Positions 50,381-60,955 of a DNA stretch of 64,000 nt are shown in pieces. Under the pieces are notes generated by a model, which worked only from the letters and a program-made list of their open reading frames with translations, was not told the DNA's origin and did not search any database. The translations under genes were made by a program, and so were the position numbers. How positions within the stretch are numbered: the stretch's first letter is position 1; every line of letters starts with the position of its first letter. Source of the stretch: Aquiflexum gelatinilyticum. Its GTDB lineage: Bacteria > Bacteroidota > Bacteroidia > Cytophagales > Cyclobacteriaceae. Location of the stretch: contig NZ_JANSUY010000004.1 in the NCBI RefSeq assembly GCF_024741135.1, positions 1 through 64,000 on the forward strand, written 5' to 3'.

Positions 50381-51139
50381 TTATTCACAAACAATCTGGC
50401 CCTTATATTTTACACTCACTCTGCTGTATGCATTCCATCCTTTTGCTGGGATGATCTCCTCATAAAACAGGTTTATCTTTTCAAATTTTTCTTCTAAATC
50501 CTTGGCTTCCCCAAACTCGATGACCTGCTTGCCTACCTGCTGGTAAAGTTTGATGTCGGTCTTCCGGGAAATATCCATCCCGGAAATCTGTGCTTTCCAA
50601 AACTCATCTTCATTGATGAAGTTGATCATGGCCATCAAGTCACTGTGGCTTTCTGAAATGTCCTGCAGCTTCAAAAGATTTTCAGCATATGCGCCTTCCA
50701 ATGTCATCACCCTTGTGGTATAAGAATTGGAAGTCGGTAAGATCTTGCCTTCTGTAGAAATGTATCCGTCCGCTGCACTTGGTCTAACAATCCTAGCAAT
50801 CGGGATATGCTGGGTGATTTCTACCATCACATGTCCTTTTGGATCGGCGAATACTTCTGCATTGCTGACAAAAGCATAGGTTTCTACCTTTTTTTCAATC
50901 TTATTCAAATCCACTTCCTGCATGGAAACTCCTTTTTGCATCAATGGAAATTCAGTCTGGATATTTTTCAAAATGTCCTTTTCATTCACGAAATAGACAT
51001 CTGCAATTCCCTTGACCCTGATCTCAATGCCGGTGAATACCTTTTCGGAATCCTTTTTCTCTACAAATCCTATAAAGCCAATCAAAACCAAGGTTAAAGC
51101 GGCGAAAATCAACGATTTTTTGATCCTAAACTTTCTCAT
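50381..51139 (-). CDS. ftsQ: Cell division protein FtsQ/DivIB
   Basis: Bitopic protein that recruits late divisome members. A basic start (MRKFRIKKS) and one membrane segment (residues 9-27) precede a periplasmic POTRA-like domain (about 35-105) and a beta domain. Length is 252. Sequence conservation in this family is low, and the call rests on topology and its place between murC and ftsA. It overlaps the murC stop by 4 bases. Confidence 0.9.
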   Translation of the reverse strand: MRKFRIKKSLIFAALTLVLIGFIGFVEKKDSEKVFTGIEIRVKGIADVYFVNEKDILKNIQTEFPLMQKGVSMQEVDLNKIEKKVETYAFVSNAEVFADPKGHVMVEITQHIPIARIVRPSAADGYISTEGKILPTSNSYTTRVMTLEGAYAENLLKLQDISESHSDLMAMINFINEDEFWKAQISGMDISRKTDIKLYQQVGKQVIEFGEAKDLEEKFEKINLFYEEIIPAKGWNAYSRVSVKYKGQIVCE

Positions 51140-52527
51140 AGCCCTTTCATCCAGTTTGCGATAGGTGATACCAATCTGTCAATGTCTCCTGCACCGATGG
51201 TGACCAATACCTCAGGCTTTGCGGCTTTGAGGTAATCCAACAATCCTTCTTTTGATTGAAGGGATTTTTTGGCGGAAGTGATTCCTTCCAACAGCATCGT
51301 TGCATTTACTCCCTCGATTGGGAGTTCCCTTGCCGGATAAATCTCCAGCAATACCACTTCGTCAGCGATAGAAAGGCTTTCTGAAAATCCCGCTGCAAAA
51401 TCCCTGGTCCTTGTGAAAAGGTGCGGCTGGAAAATTGCCGTCAACTTTTTGTCTGGATACATGGCTTTGACCGATGAAAGGAAAGCGCGGATTTCTTCAG
51501 GATGGTGGGCATAATCATCGATAAAAACCCTGTCTTTTTCCTGAAGCCAGATTTCAAATCTTCTTTTAACTCCTTTATAGCTTGCCAATCCTTCTCGGAC
51601 GGCTTGTTCTTCTATGCCATAATCCAAAGCGACAGTAATGGCAGGCAGGGCATTTTCCACATTGTGAAATCCCGGCATGTACATTTTCAATCCCTTGATT
51701 TCCTTGTCTCCACTGACATAATCGAAAGTGAAAGCCGCAGGTCCTGCTACGATATTTTTGGCTTGGATCTCTCCGATGTTGATTCCGTATTGCTTTACGG
51801 TAACCGATTTGGATTTCGGAGCTCCTAGTTTTTGGAAGGCCTTTGCATGGATATACAATGACCCGTCGCCAGCAATCAGGTCAATAAATGCCCTGAAGCC
51901 ATCCATCATCTGTGCGTCATCACCATAGATGTCCAAGTGATCGGGATCGGCACTCGTGACCACAGCCACATTTGGATGAAGGTGCAGGAAAGAGCGGTCA
52001 AACTCATCCGCCTCCACAACTACTGTGGCGTCTCCACTTTCCTCATCATGGAGGATGAGGTTGGAATTGTAATTTTGTGTCAAGCCACCTAAAAAGGCAG
52101 CGATATTTTTTCCACCCGATTTCAAAAGGTGAGCGACCATGGAAGAAGTTGTCGTCTTGCCGTGTGTTCCCGCTACGGCTATTGTCGGAAGGTCAGCAGT
52201 GATCATCCCGAGAACTGCAGCTCTTTTTTTGATGCTGTAGCCGTTGTTTTGGAAGAAGTTCAGTTGGAGAGAATCCTTTGGCATCGCCGGAGTCCAAATG
52301 ACCAAAGTATGGACTTTGTCATAGCGGATCCTGGAAGGAATATTTTCCAAAGTATCTTCGAAAACAATCTCCATTCCCTCTGCCATCAATGCATCTGTCA
52401 ATGGAGAAGGGGTACGGTCATAGCCGGAGACTTTGATGCCGACATGGTTAAACCACCTCGCCAAAGCACTCATGCCGATGCCACCTATTCCAAGGAAATG
52501 GACGCTATGTAGGTTTTTCAGATTCAT
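51136..52527 (-). CDS. murC: UDP-N-acetylmuramate-L-alanine ligase
   Basis: Adds L-Ala to UDP-MurNAc, the first amino acid of the stem peptide. The dinucleotide-like loop HFLGIGGIGMSALA (residues 10-23), the ATP loop GTHGKTTTSS (120-129) and the DEFDRSF metal region are present. Length is 463. It overlaps both murG and ftsQ by 4 bases (ATGA type), which signals translational coupling. Confidence 0.98.
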   Translation of the reverse strand: MNLKNLHSVHFLGIGGIGMSALARWFNHVGIKVSGYDRTPSPLTDALMAEGMEIVFEDTLENIPSRIRYDKVHTLVIWTPAMPKDSLQLNFFQNNGYSIKKRAAVLGMITADLPTIAVAGTHGKTTTSSMVAHLLKSGGKNIAAFLGGLTQNYNSNLILHDEESGDATVVVEADEFDRSFLHLHPNVAVVTSADPDHLDIYGDDAQMMDGFRAFIDLIAGDGSLYIHAKAFQKLGAPKSKSVTVKQYGINIGEIQAKNIVAGPAAFTFDYVSGDKEIKGLKMYMPGFHNVENALPAITVALDYGIEEQAVREGLASYKGVKRRFEIWLQEKDRVFIDDYAHHPEEIRAFLSSVKAMYPDKKLTAIFQPHLFTRTRDFAAGFSESLSIADEVVLLEIYPARELPIEGVNATMLLEGITSAKKSLQSKEGLLDYLKAAKPEVLVTIGAGDIDRLVSPIANWMKGL

Positions 52528-53633
52528 TGAATGATGCTTTCCAATACTTTTACAATTTCTTCGGCAGCTTTTGGCTTGGCCAGTTTCTTTATATTTTCAC
52601 TCAATGACCGGACTTTGTTAGCGTCAGCCATAAGTTGGTTTACTGTCGATTTCAATTTCCCGACTGCTTCGCTGTCCTTCAATAGGACCGCTGCATCTGC
52701 CTGCACAAAGGCCATGGCATTTTTGGTCTGATGGTCTTCAGCCACATTGGGAGAAGGGATAAATACTACCGGCTTGCCAACAAGGCTGAGTTCAGATACA
52801 GAAAGCGCTCCGGCCCTCGATACCACGACATCTGCTGCCGCATAGGCCAAATCCATTTCCCTGATAAATTCTAGGACATGGATGTGTTTCAGTCCGGAAG
52901 CCTTTACTTTTTCTGACATTTCGGAGAAGTAGAACTTCCCACTTTGCCAGAGAACTTGATAGCCTTCTTTTTCGAGACCTTCCATATCAGCCAATACTGC
53001 TTGATTGATGGTGCGGGCGCCAAGACTTCCCCCCAATACCAACAGGACTTTTTTGTCTTCCTCCAATCCAAAGTGTCGGAATGCTTTTTCCTTTTTTCCA
53101 TCCAACTGAAGGATATCCTTTCGGACAGGATTCCCGGTATATTGGATTTTATCAGTTGGGAAAAACTTCTCCATCCCCGGATATGCCACGCAAATCTTTT
53201 TTGCTTTTTTTGCCAAAATCTTGTTGGTCAATCCGGCATAGGAATTTTGCTCCTGAATCATCGTCGGGATTCCTTTTCCTTGGGAAGCATACAAGAGTGG
53301 ACCACTTGCATAGCCACCGACTCCGACCACGGCATTGGGTTTGAATGTCTTGAGAAGTTCTTTGGATTTGTTCAGACTTGCCAATAATTTGAAAGGAAAG
53401 CTGAGATTGGAGAGGCTGAGACTTCGCTGCAATCCTGCTACTTTGAGTCCTTCGATGCGGTATCCTGCTTCAGGCACTTTTTGCATTTCCATCTTTCCTT
53501 CTGCACCGACAAATAGAATCTCCGTCTCAGGATGCTTTTCCATCCAGGCATTTGCGATCGCAAGTGCCGGATAGATGTGGCCTCCTGTGCCTCCTCCGCT
53601 GATCATGATTCTATATGGTGTGTGATTTCCCAA
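52524..53633 (-). CDS. murG: UDP-GlcNAc:lipid I glycosyltransferase
   Basis: Makes lipid II from lipid I on the inner face of the cytoplasmic membrane. It is a GT-B fold enzyme with GGGTGGHIYPA (residues 13-23) for the acceptor and SRAGALSVSELSLVGKP in the donor site. Length is 369. It overlaps murC by 4 bases and follows ftsW by 6 bases. Confidence 0.98.
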   Translation of the reverse strand: MGNHTPYRIMISGGGTGGHIYPALAIANAWMEKHPETEILFVGAEGKMEMQKVPEAGYRIEGLKVAGLQRSLSLSNLSFPFKLLASLNKSKELLKTFKPNAVVGVGGYASGPLLYASQGKGIPTMIQEQNSYAGLTNKILAKKAKKICVAYPGMEKFFPTDKIQYTGNPVRKDILQLDGKKEKAFRHFGLEEDKKVLLVLGGSLGARTINQAVLADMEGLEKEGYQVLWQSGKFYFSEMSEKVKASGLKHIHVLEFIREMDLAYAAADVVVSRAGALSVSELSLVGKPVVFIPSPNVAEDHQTKNAMAFVQADAAVLLKDSEAVGKLKSTVNQLMADANKVRSLSENIKKLAKPKAAEEIVKVLESIIQ

Positions 53634-53639
53634 TTTCTC

Positions 53640-54815
53640 TTATGCTGTTTGAAATGTCTTCCTCACTTTATTACTTCCCTCAGATGGACTGTCCAATTGC
53701 TCCTGATGGTCACCTCTACTAACACTCAATATGATTCCCAATGAAAATCCTGTAAATACCAATGATGTCCCTCCCATGCTTAGCAGTGGCAATGGCAGAC
53801 CGGTAATCGGGCCTAATCCCACCGCAACCGCCATGTTGACCATGGCCTGTAGCACAAGAGCGAAACTCAGTCCCGCCGAAAGCAATCCTCCAAACGGCTT
53901 GGTCGAGGAGGCGACGATCCGCATTCCCCGGAACAACAGTGCCAGATAAAGGAACAATACCGTCGCACCGCCAACCATCCCGTATTCCTCGATGATGATG
54001 GCATAGATAAAGTCAGAATATGGATGCGGAAGCGTATTTCTCTGTTCGGATTTGCCTGGACCTTTACCAGTGATTCCTCCTGTTGAAATCGCGATAAATG
54101 ATTGCTCTGCCTGGAAAGGAATTTCATCCCCTGACATAAATTTTTCTATCCTGGAAAAGAAAGTTCCGCCCCTTTGTCCCAAGAAAACCGAAGTTGTCAG
54201 GAACAATCCACCAACCAAAACAACCATCATGATGTATTTCATCGGTACTCGGCCAATGAAAAGCAGCAACAAACAAGTCGAAAGCAACAACACTGCTGTA
54301 GACATATTGGCCAATCCGATCAAGCCGGAAACTAAGCCAATAACCACAATCATCGGAAGGAAGGCGTTTCTGAAATCGTCAATATTCTTTTGCTTTCTGG
54401 CGAGCAATGAGGCCAAGGTTGCAATCAATGCCAATTTTGCGATATCTGAAGGCTGGAATGCCTTGTTGATGACAGGAATGGTGATCCACCTGTTAGCTTC
54501 ATTGACAGTAGAGCCAAACAAGAATGTGAATAACAAAAGGGGGATGGATACCAATAGCAGAAACCTTCCGATAAGACCATAAGTCTTGTATGGGATCTTG
54601 TGGGCGACCCACATGACCAATAGACCAGCAAGCACCATCATTGAATGGTCGATCAGGTATTTTTCCGTATTGCCGCCGGTGTATTTGTATGCCAAAGAAC
54701 CCGTCGCAGAATAGACCACCACAATGCTGATGACAGAAAGAATGATCACGATGCCCCAAATAATCGGGTCACCCTTCAGATTTCTGTCAAACCATATTTT
54801 TATGTTCTCCATCAT
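53640..54815 (-). CDS. ftsW: Peptidoglycan glycosyltransferase FtsW (SEDS family)
   Basis: Septal peptidoglycan polymerase that works with FtsI. It has about ten membrane segments. The SEDS region with GPGKSEQRNTLPHPYSDFI (extracellular loop 4) and the C-terminal GITGLPLPLLSMGGTSL are conserved. Length is 391 with a short basic tail. Its start overlaps the murD stop by 4 bases. A Met at position 2 is an equally possible start. Confidence 0.97.
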   Translation of the reverse strand: MMENIKIWFDRNLKGDPIIWGIVIILSVISIVVVYSATGSLAYKYTGGNTEKYLIDHSMMVLAGLLVMWVAHKIPYKTYGLIGRFLLLVSIPLLLFTFLFGSTVNEANRWITIPVINKAFQPSDIAKLALIATLASLLARKQKNIDDFRNAFLPMIVVIGLVSGLIGLANMSTAVLLLSTCLLLLFIGRVPMKYIMMVVLVGGLFLTTSVFLGQRGGTFFSRIEKFMSGDEIPFQAEQSFIAISTGGITGKGPGKSEQRNTLPHPYSDFIYAIIIEEYGMVGGATVLFLYLALLFRGMRIVASSTKPFGGLLSAGLSFALVLQAMVNMAVAVGLGPITGLPLPLLSMGGTSLVFTGFSLGIILSVSRGDHQEQLDSPSEGSNKVRKTFQTA

Positions 54816-56164
54816 TTTGCTGTCGCGGTTAATGCTGCCACTGCGGCTTTGAACTGATTTCCTCGATCCTCATAATTCTTGAACAAGTCGAAACTTGCAC
54901 ATGCCGGGGAAAGCAAAACCACATCGCCTTCCTTCCCAAATTCCAATCCCAAGGCCACTGCTTCAGCGATGCTCTGTGTTTCTTTGATTTCAGGAATCCT
55001 TCCCGAAAATGCTTTCTTCAACTTCTCATTGTCCACGCCGAGACAGATCAGCATTTTTACTTTTCCATCAGTCAGAGGGTATAGGGCTGCATAATCATTC
55101 CCTTTGTCCACTCCACCGGCTATCCAGATCAAAGGTGATTTGTAACTGTCAAGTGCATAAGCCGTCGCGTCTACGTTTGTGCCCTTGCTGTCATTGATAA
55201 AATCAATTCCACCAATTGTAGCCACCGGTTCCATCCTGTGGGCTGCATTTTGGAAATCCTTCAATCCTTCCCTGATGGCTTCCTCGGACACGCCTGCCAA
55301 TGTTGCTGCCAATGAGGCGCACATGGTGTTGAGCATGTTGTGGGTTCCTTTCAGGATAATATCTTTTGGGTCTATTGTTAATTTCTTTCCAACGGCTTGT
55401 ACTGTGATGGCATTTCCATCAAAATACCCCCCTTTGTTTTGCAGTTCTTTGAGTGAAAATGGTAACCGATCTGCTTTCAAATTCACTTTTTCAAAACCTG
55501 ATTGGATCAGTTGGTCGTCAAGCCAATAAATTACCGCATCCTTTTCATCCATATTTTTGAACAGGGAGACTTTGGAAGCGATATAATTTTCAATTTTATA
55601 ATTGTACCTGTCCAAATGGTCAGGAGTGATATTGGTCAATACTGCCACGGAAGGTTTCAGAGATTTGAAGCCGTCAATCTGGAAACTGCTGACTTCCAAT
55701 ACCCACCAATCTCTGTCTCCGTCCACCAATTGGGCGGCCCAACTTTCGCCTACATTTCCTCCCAACCCTACATTCAATCCTCCTTTTTGGAGTAGGTGAT
55801 AAGTCAGGAGCGTAGTCGTGGTCTTTCCGTTTGTGCCGGTGATCGCAATTACTTTTCCTTTGGAATACCTGAAAGCGAATTCCAATTCATCTATAACCGG
55901 AATTCCTTTTTCTATTGCTTTTTGTACAATGGCGACTTTCTCCGGAATCCCGGGACTCTTGATGATTTCGCCGGCAGAAAGGATTTTTTCTTCCGAATGC
56001 ATTCCTTCTTCAAAGCCAATCCCGTTCTCGGTCAAGGTTTGTTTTCTGGAAGCGCTGATGGTCCCGGCATCAGATACCCATACCGCATAGCCATGCTTCT
56101 TGGCGAGCAATGCCGCTCCCAATCCGCTTTCGCCTGCACCCAATATGGCTATCTGTTTTTTCAT
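54812..56164 (-). CDS. murD: UDP-N-acetylmuramoyl-L-alanine-D-glutamate ligase
   Basis: Adds D-Glu to the stem peptide. Contains the loop ILGAGESGLGAALLA (residues 7-21), the ATP loop GTNGKTTTTLL (110-120) and NITPDHLDRY. Length is 450. It lies directly against mraY and overlaps ftsW by 4 bases. Confidence 0.98.
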   Translation of the reverse strand: MKKQIAILGAGESGLGAALLAKKHGYAVWVSDAGTISASRKQTLTENGIGFEEGMHSEEKILSAGEIIKSPGIPEKVAIVQKAIEKGIPVIDELEFAFRYSKGKVIAITGTNGKTTTTLLTYHLLQKGGLNVGLGGNVGESWAAQLVDGDRDWWVLEVSSFQIDGFKSLKPSVAVLTNITPDHLDRYNYKIENYIASKVSLFKNMDEKDAVIYWLDDQLIQSGFEKVNLKADRLPFSLKELQNKGGYFDGNAITVQAVGKKLTIDPKDIILKGTHNMLNTMCASLAATLAGVSEEAIREGLKDFQNAAHRMEPVATIGGIDFINDSKGTNVDATAYALDSYKSPLIWIAGGVDKGNDYAALYPLTDGKVKMLICLGVDNEKLKKAFSGRIPEIKETQSIAEAVALGLEFGKEGDVVLLSPACASFDLFKNYEDRGNQFKAAVAALTATAK

Positions 56165-57376
56165 TTATCTTAGTTTTAATGTTGCCAATGTGATGATGGC
56201 CAGAAGGATTCCGGTAATCCAAAAGCGGGTTACGATTTTGGCTTCATGGATATTTTTTTTCTGGTAATGATGGTGCAAAGGAGACATCAGGAAAATCCTG
56301 CGGCCTTCTCCGTATTTTCTTTTGGTGTATTTGAAATAGCTCACCTGCATGATCACAGAGAGGTTTTCGACCAGGAAAATCCCGCAGAGGATAGGAATCA
56401 ACAGTTCTTTTCTCAAAGTCAAAGACAAGACAGCGATCACACCACCCAACATCAAGCTTCCCGTATCTCCCATAAAAACCTGTGCTGGAAAGGCATTGTA
56501 CCAAAGGAAACCGACACAGGCACCCACAAACGCAGCGCAGAAAATCACCAGCTCACCCGAGTTGGGAATGAACATTACATTGAGGTATTGGGAGAAAATG
56601 GCGTTGCCGGAAACGTAGGCGAATATCGCAATCGTCAGTCCGATGATCGCGGAAGTCCCTGCTGCCAATCCATCAATCCCATCTGTGATATTGGCTCCGT
56701 TGGAAACTGCCGTAATGATGAAAATCACCAAAAGTATATACAACACAGGAGTGATGCTTTCCCCCATGAAACCCAAAAAGGTTTCATAATTGAGTTCATT
56801 GTTTTTGACAAAAGGAATAGTGGTCTTTGCCACTTTCACATCTTTGAAAGCCGGGGTTTCAACTACTCCTTCTTCGATAGAAACAGGATTTGTAAACTCA
56901 CGGATCACCACATCCTCATGGAAGTAAAGCGTAGCTCCGACAATAACTCCGATAGTAATCTGACCAACGATCTTGAACCTACCTGCAAGACCGTCTTTAT
57001 TTTTCTTGAATACTTTGATATAGTCATCCACAAAGCCAATGGTCCCCAACCAAATAGTAGTGATAAGTAGGAGGAGAATGTAGACGTTATTGATATTGGC
57101 AAAAAGCAGCGTTGGGATGATGATGCCTGCCATGATCATCAGTCCACCCATGGTAGGTGTTCCTTTTTTTGCAGCCTGACCTTCCAGACCCAAGTCGCGG
57201 ACTGTTTCACCGATCTGCTTGTTCCTGATCCAGTTGATAATTCTATGCCCAAATGTGATTGTAATGATCAATGAAAAAAGCGCCGCCATTCCTGCCCTGA
57301 AGGAGATATAGCGGAAAACCCCTGTTCCAGGGATATCGTATGCTGAATTCAAATAATCAAAAAGAGGGTATAGCAT
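56165..57376 (-). CDS. mraY: Phospho-MurNAc-pentapeptide transferase
   Basis: Links phospho-MurNAc-pentapeptide to undecaprenyl phosphate to make lipid I. It has about ten membrane segments, the [13 protein letters not shown] motif with the aspartates, [14 protein letters not shown] and the SPLHHHYQ histidine cluster. Length is 403 against 360 in E. coli. The extra residues form a soluble insertion at about 165-225, before the segment [11 protein letters not shown]. It lies 3 bases after murE, where many bacteria have murF. Confidence 0.97.
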   Translation of the reverse strand: MLYPLFDYLNSAYDIPGTGVFRYISFRAGMAALFSLIITITFGHRIINWIRNKQIGETVRDLGLEGQAAKKGTPTMGGLMIMAGIIIPTLLFANINNVYILLLLITTIWLGTIGFVDDYIKVFKKNKDGLAGRFKIVGQITIGVIVGATLYFHEDVVIREFTNPVSIEEGVVETPAFKDVKVAKTTIPFVKNNELNYETFLGFMGESITPVLYILLVIFIITAVSNGANITDGIDGLAAGTSAIIGLTIAIFAYVSGNAIFSQYLNVMFIPNSGELVIFCAAFVGACVGFLWYNAFPAQVFMGDTGSLMLGGVIAVLSLTLRKELLIPILCGIFLVENLSVIMQVSYFKYTKRKYGEGRRIFLMSPLHHHYQKKNIHEAKIVTRFWITGILLAIITLATLKLR

Positions 57377-57379
57377 ATA

Positions 57380-58843
57380 TCAGTCTTTATTCAATAGATT
57401 AAGTAATTCTGCTACTACTTGGCGGTCATCAAAAGGATATTTCACCCCTTTTATCTCCTGATAAGTTTCATGTCCTTTGCCTGCTACAAGGATGATGTCT
57501 CCCTTTTTCGCCATGACAGCGGCCGTCTTGATGGCTTCTCTTCTATCTTCTATCACCAGTGTTTTTTTGAAATCCACAGGATTGATTCCTGCTTCCATCT
57601 CTCTCAGGATGGACATAGGTTCTTCGTCTCGGGGATTATCTGAAGTTAGGATCACTTTGTCCGAAAATTGGGTTGCGATCTTGGCCATTACAGGTCTTTT
57701 GGTTTTGTCCCTGTTGCCGCCACAGCCGACGACCGTGATTACCTGTTCTCCTCCGGTCCTAACACCTTGTATGGTTTTGAGGACATTTTCGAGTGCGTCA
57801 GGCGTATGGGCATAATCGACGATGGCAGTGATGCCATACATGGCGATTTTGTCGAAACGACCCTGCGCTCCGGGAACTTTGGAAAGCTGCATCAGCACTT
57901 CTTCCTCTTCTTCGCCCAACAGCACCGCAATGGCAAATACCCCAAGTAGGTTATAAGCATTGAACTGACCGATCATCCTAAACCAAACCTGTCTGTTGTC
58001 AATCTCAAGTTCAAGTCCTTCGAGGGTATTGGAAATGATTTTGGCTTTGAAGTCAGCGGGGAATTTCAACCCGAAAGTATGGCCTGAGCCTTTGAAATTT
58101 TGTAACATGACCATGCCCCGCTTGTCATCTGCATTGACTAGTGCAAAAGCGTCTTTTGGCAGTTCATCAAATAGCTTTTTCTTGGCCTTGATGTATTCGT
58201 CAAAAGAACCATGGTAATCCAAGTGGTCATGTGTGATATTGGTAAATAAGGCTCCGGCAAACGTCAGACCCGCTGTCCTTTCCTGGACGATAGCATGAGA
58301 ACTTGCCTCCATAAAACAATGGGTGCAGCCTGCATCTACCATTTGACGAAGGAGTTTCTGAATGCTCAGCGCATCAGGTGTTGTATGTGTGGAAGGGATG
58401 GTCAGTTCGTTGATTTTGTTTTCCACTGTGGAAAGCAAACCTGTCTGATACCCCATTTCCATAAATAACTGATAAAGAAGCGTGACGGTAGTGGTTTTCC
58501 CATTGGTACCTGTTACCGCCACGAGCTTCAACTTTTCAGATGGATTTTCGAAATAATTGGATGCCATGATTCCCAATGCTTTGGAGGAATTAACCACCTG
58601 AACATAGGTGACATTTCCTTGGAGCTTTTCAGGCATCGTTTCACAAATTATGGCTACAGCTCCTTTTTCTATGGCTGTTTCGATGAAAGCATGGCCGTCA
58701 ACCTGAGTTCCGGAAATGGCTACGAAAACCGTTCCCGAAAGGACTTTGCGGCTGTCAAAGACAATATCGCCTACCTCCACTTCCATGTTTCCAATGGTAG
58801 AAGTCAGGGAGACTTTGTACAATATGTCTTTCAGTACTTTCAT
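57380..58843 (-). CDS. murE: UDP-MurNAc-tripeptide synthetase, meso-DAP type
   Basis: Adds the third residue of the stem peptide. The ATP loop is TGTNGKTTTV (residues 111-120), and the carbamylated-Lys region IKAKKKLFDEL follows. The substrate motif DNPR (402-405) is the one linked to meso-diaminopimelate rather than lysine, so a Gram-negative DAP wall is expected. Length is 487. It directly abuts ftsI and mraY. Confidence 0.97.
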   Translation of the reverse strand: MKVLKDILYKVSLTSTIGNMEVEVGDIVFDSRKVLSGTVFVAISGTQVDGHAFIETAIEKGAVAIICETMPEKLQGNVTYVQVVNSSKALGIMASNYFENPSEKLKLVAVTGTNGKTTTVTLLYQLFMEMGYQTGLLSTVENKINELTIPSTHTTPDALSIQKLLRQMVDAGCTHCFMEASSHAIVQERTAGLTFAGALFTNITHDHLDYHGSFDEYIKAKKKLFDELPKDAFALVNADDKRGMVMLQNFKGSGHTFGLKFPADFKAKIISNTLEGLELEIDNRQVWFRMIGQFNAYNLLGVFAIAVLLGEEEEEVLMQLSKVPGAQGRFDKIAMYGITAIVDYAHTPDALENVLKTIQGVRTGGEQVITVVGCGGNRDKTKRPVMAKIATQFSDKVILTSDNPRDEEPMSILREMEAGINPVDFKKTLVIEDRREAIKTAAVMAKKGDIILVAGKGHETYQEIKGVKYPFDDRQVVAELLNLLNKD

Positions 58844-60955
58844 TTATCCCAATACTAAATTGATTACATAAGCATTGTTTACCGGAGTACCGGGATTGAT
58901 AGATTGGCCTCTGACCCTTCCCTTACCCTGATAGACCACACGTATTCCTTTGTTTTCCAATACATACAAAGCATCTCTTAACGACATGCCTGTCACATCA
59001 GGCACTGTTGGTGAATCCACTTTGTTGGCTTTCCAGATCACGGCTTTGTTGACCGGGGTAGACTTGACCCATTCTTCTTCAGTCTCACCCGATACATGGT
59101 TGGAGATTCCAAACTTGTTGCAGATCATCTGAAGCTCGTCCATCTTGCCAGCCTGAATCAGTGGAAAAGTCCCTGAATTGGAAGTCAAATAGGTTTTGTC
59201 ATTTTCCTTTTCATTCAATTCAAGATCCTGCGCAAAAATCTTGTCCGCAATTTCTTTGAATACAGGAGCTGAAACATCTCCACCGTAGGCAGCAAAACCC
59301 TTTGGACTGTCAATCACCACAATGGCCGAATATTTTGGATTGTCTGCAGGAAAGTATCCAGCAAATGAAGTGTAGTACCGCTGTGTATACCTTCCACCGA
59401 TTAGCTTTTGGGCAGTTCCTGTCTTACCTGCTATTTTGTATTCCTCTGTGTAAACATTTTTGGCAGTGCCGTTTTGGACGACTCCCTCTAGCAAAATTTT
59501 CAATTGGTCTATGGTCTTGGAGGAGGCAATGCTGCGGCGGACCACTTCAGTTTCGTATTTTTCTTCTATCTGATTCCCCCTAGCTACAGCCTTAACGATC
59601 ATTGGTTTGACCATTTTACCATCGTTTGCTATGGCGTTGTATAGCATGAGGGTGTGTAAAGGTGTCAACTTGGCCTCATAGCCGATTGACATCCAAGGAA
59701 GCGTGGTTCCGTACCAATTCTTTTCTCCGGGCTTTTTGAAATAAGGAACCCCTTCGCCTTTCAATTGAAAATCAATCGGCTTGTCGAGTCCTGCTTTTTC
59801 AATGTAGGCGACAAACTTGCTTGGATTGTGTCCAAAATTATCTTCTACAAGCCGGGATATAGCCACATTGGAAGATTTCTCGAAAGCTTCTTTGATTGTG
59901 ATTTTACCATAGCCACCCTCTTTGGAATCATTCATATTTCTGTCATAGAATTTGAAAGTTCCTTTCCCCGTATCAATGGAATCCTTTAGGTTGATTTTAC
60001 CTTCTTCAAGCAAAGCGAGCATGGAAAGCAACTTGAATGTCGAACCCGGCTCCGTCAAACCCTGGTCGCCGATAGCAAAATTGTAGTTCTCTCCATATCC
60101 CAATCCGTCCTTATTTTTTTGGAGATTGATCAATGCTTTTATTTGGCCGGTAGCGACTTCCATCACGATGACACATCCAAATTCAGCATCCTTGTTTGTC
60201 AATTGTCTCAAAAGCGCGGATTCTGCCACGTCCTGTATATTCACATCCAAGGTGGTGAGGATATCATATCCGTCGTCCGGCTTGATATCTTCTGCATCAA
60301 AAACAGGCTTCCAAGAACCACCGGCAATTCTTTGAAAAAGGGCTTTTCCATTTTTACCTTCCAAAAAGTTATTGAAGCTGTATTCTATTCCTGCTCCGTT
60401 TTTGTCTTCATTGACAAATCCTACTGTCCTGCTCGCGAGGTTATTGAAGGGTCTGTATCTTTTTTCTACTTTCTCGAAGATCACACCGCCACCTGAGCGT
60501 CCGTTTCTGAAAATCGGCCATTTTGCCATTTTCTGCATGTCCTGATAACCAATCTGGGTTCTGTTGAGAACGACATAGCGCTTCTTTTCAGAGCGGGCAT
60601 CTTTGATCATTCTTTTGTAAGAATTGGCGGATTTGTCCTTGAAGTGTGATGATAAAAAGTAAGACAAAGAGTCAATGCCTTTTGAAAACACATCTTCTTT
60701 GGCCATCATTGGATCAATCACCACCCTGTAAAACGGTAGGCTTGTAGCCAAAAGACTTCCGTCAGCAGCATAGATATTTCCCCTTGTAGCGGTAACCTGC
60801 TTGTATTGGAAATTGAGCGTCTCAGACTTTGCCTGCCATTTTTCACCCTCCATAAACTGCAAATGGACAATCCTGTAGAAGATTGCCCCGGCAAACAAAG
60901 CCACCAAAATGAAGGCTATCCTTACACGCAGTACTATGGAACGTTTTATATTCAC
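58844..60955 (-). CDS. ftsI: Septal class B penicillin-binding protein with PASTA domain
   Basis: Cross-links septal peptidoglycan with FtsW. One N-terminal membrane segment (residues 11-28) precedes the pedestal domain and the transpeptidase with STFK (Ser305), SSN (361-363) and KTG (511-513). A single C-terminal PASTA domain (about 645-703) ends the protein. This domain is missing from E. coli FtsI but is common in Bacteroidota. Length is 703. It directly follows the ftsL-like gene. Confidence 0.97.
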   Translation of the reverse strand: MNIKRSIVLRVRIAFILVALFAGAIFYRIVHLQFMEGEKWQAKSETLNFQYKQVTATRGNIYAADGSLLATSLPFYRVVIDPMMAKEDVFSKGIDSLSYFLSSHFKDKSANSYKRMIKDARSEKKRYVVLNRTQIGYQDMQKMAKWPIFRNGRSGGGVIFEKVEKRYRPFNNLASRTVGFVNEDKNGAGIEYSFNNFLEGKNGKALFQRIAGGSWKPVFDAEDIKPDDGYDILTTLDVNIQDVAESALLRQLTNKDAEFGCVIVMEVATGQIKALINLQKNKDGLGYGENYNFAIGDQGLTEPGSTFKLLSMLALLEEGKINLKDSIDTGKGTFKFYDRNMNDSKEGGYGKITIKEAFEKSSNVAISRLVEDNFGHNPSKFVAYIEKAGLDKPIDFQLKGEGVPYFKKPGEKNWYGTTLPWMSIGYEAKLTPLHTLMLYNAIANDGKMVKPMIVKAVARGNQIEEKYETEVVRRSIASSKTIDQLKILLEGVVQNGTAKNVYTEEYKIAGKTGTAQKLIGGRYTQRYYTSFAGYFPADNPKYSAIVVIDSPKGFAAYGGDVSAPVFKEIADKIFAQDLELNEKENDKTYLTSNSGTFPLIQAGKMDELQMICNKFGISNHVSGETEEEWVKSTPVNKAVIWKANKVDSPTVPDVTGMSLRDALYVLENKGIRVVYQGKGRVRGQSINPGTPVNNAYVINLVLG

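Noticed and set aside
56246-57070. Plus-strand reading frame of 274 codons opposite mraY
   Set aside because: It is antisense to a clearly coding gene, has no recognisable motif and no promoter, and arises from the codon pattern of mraY.
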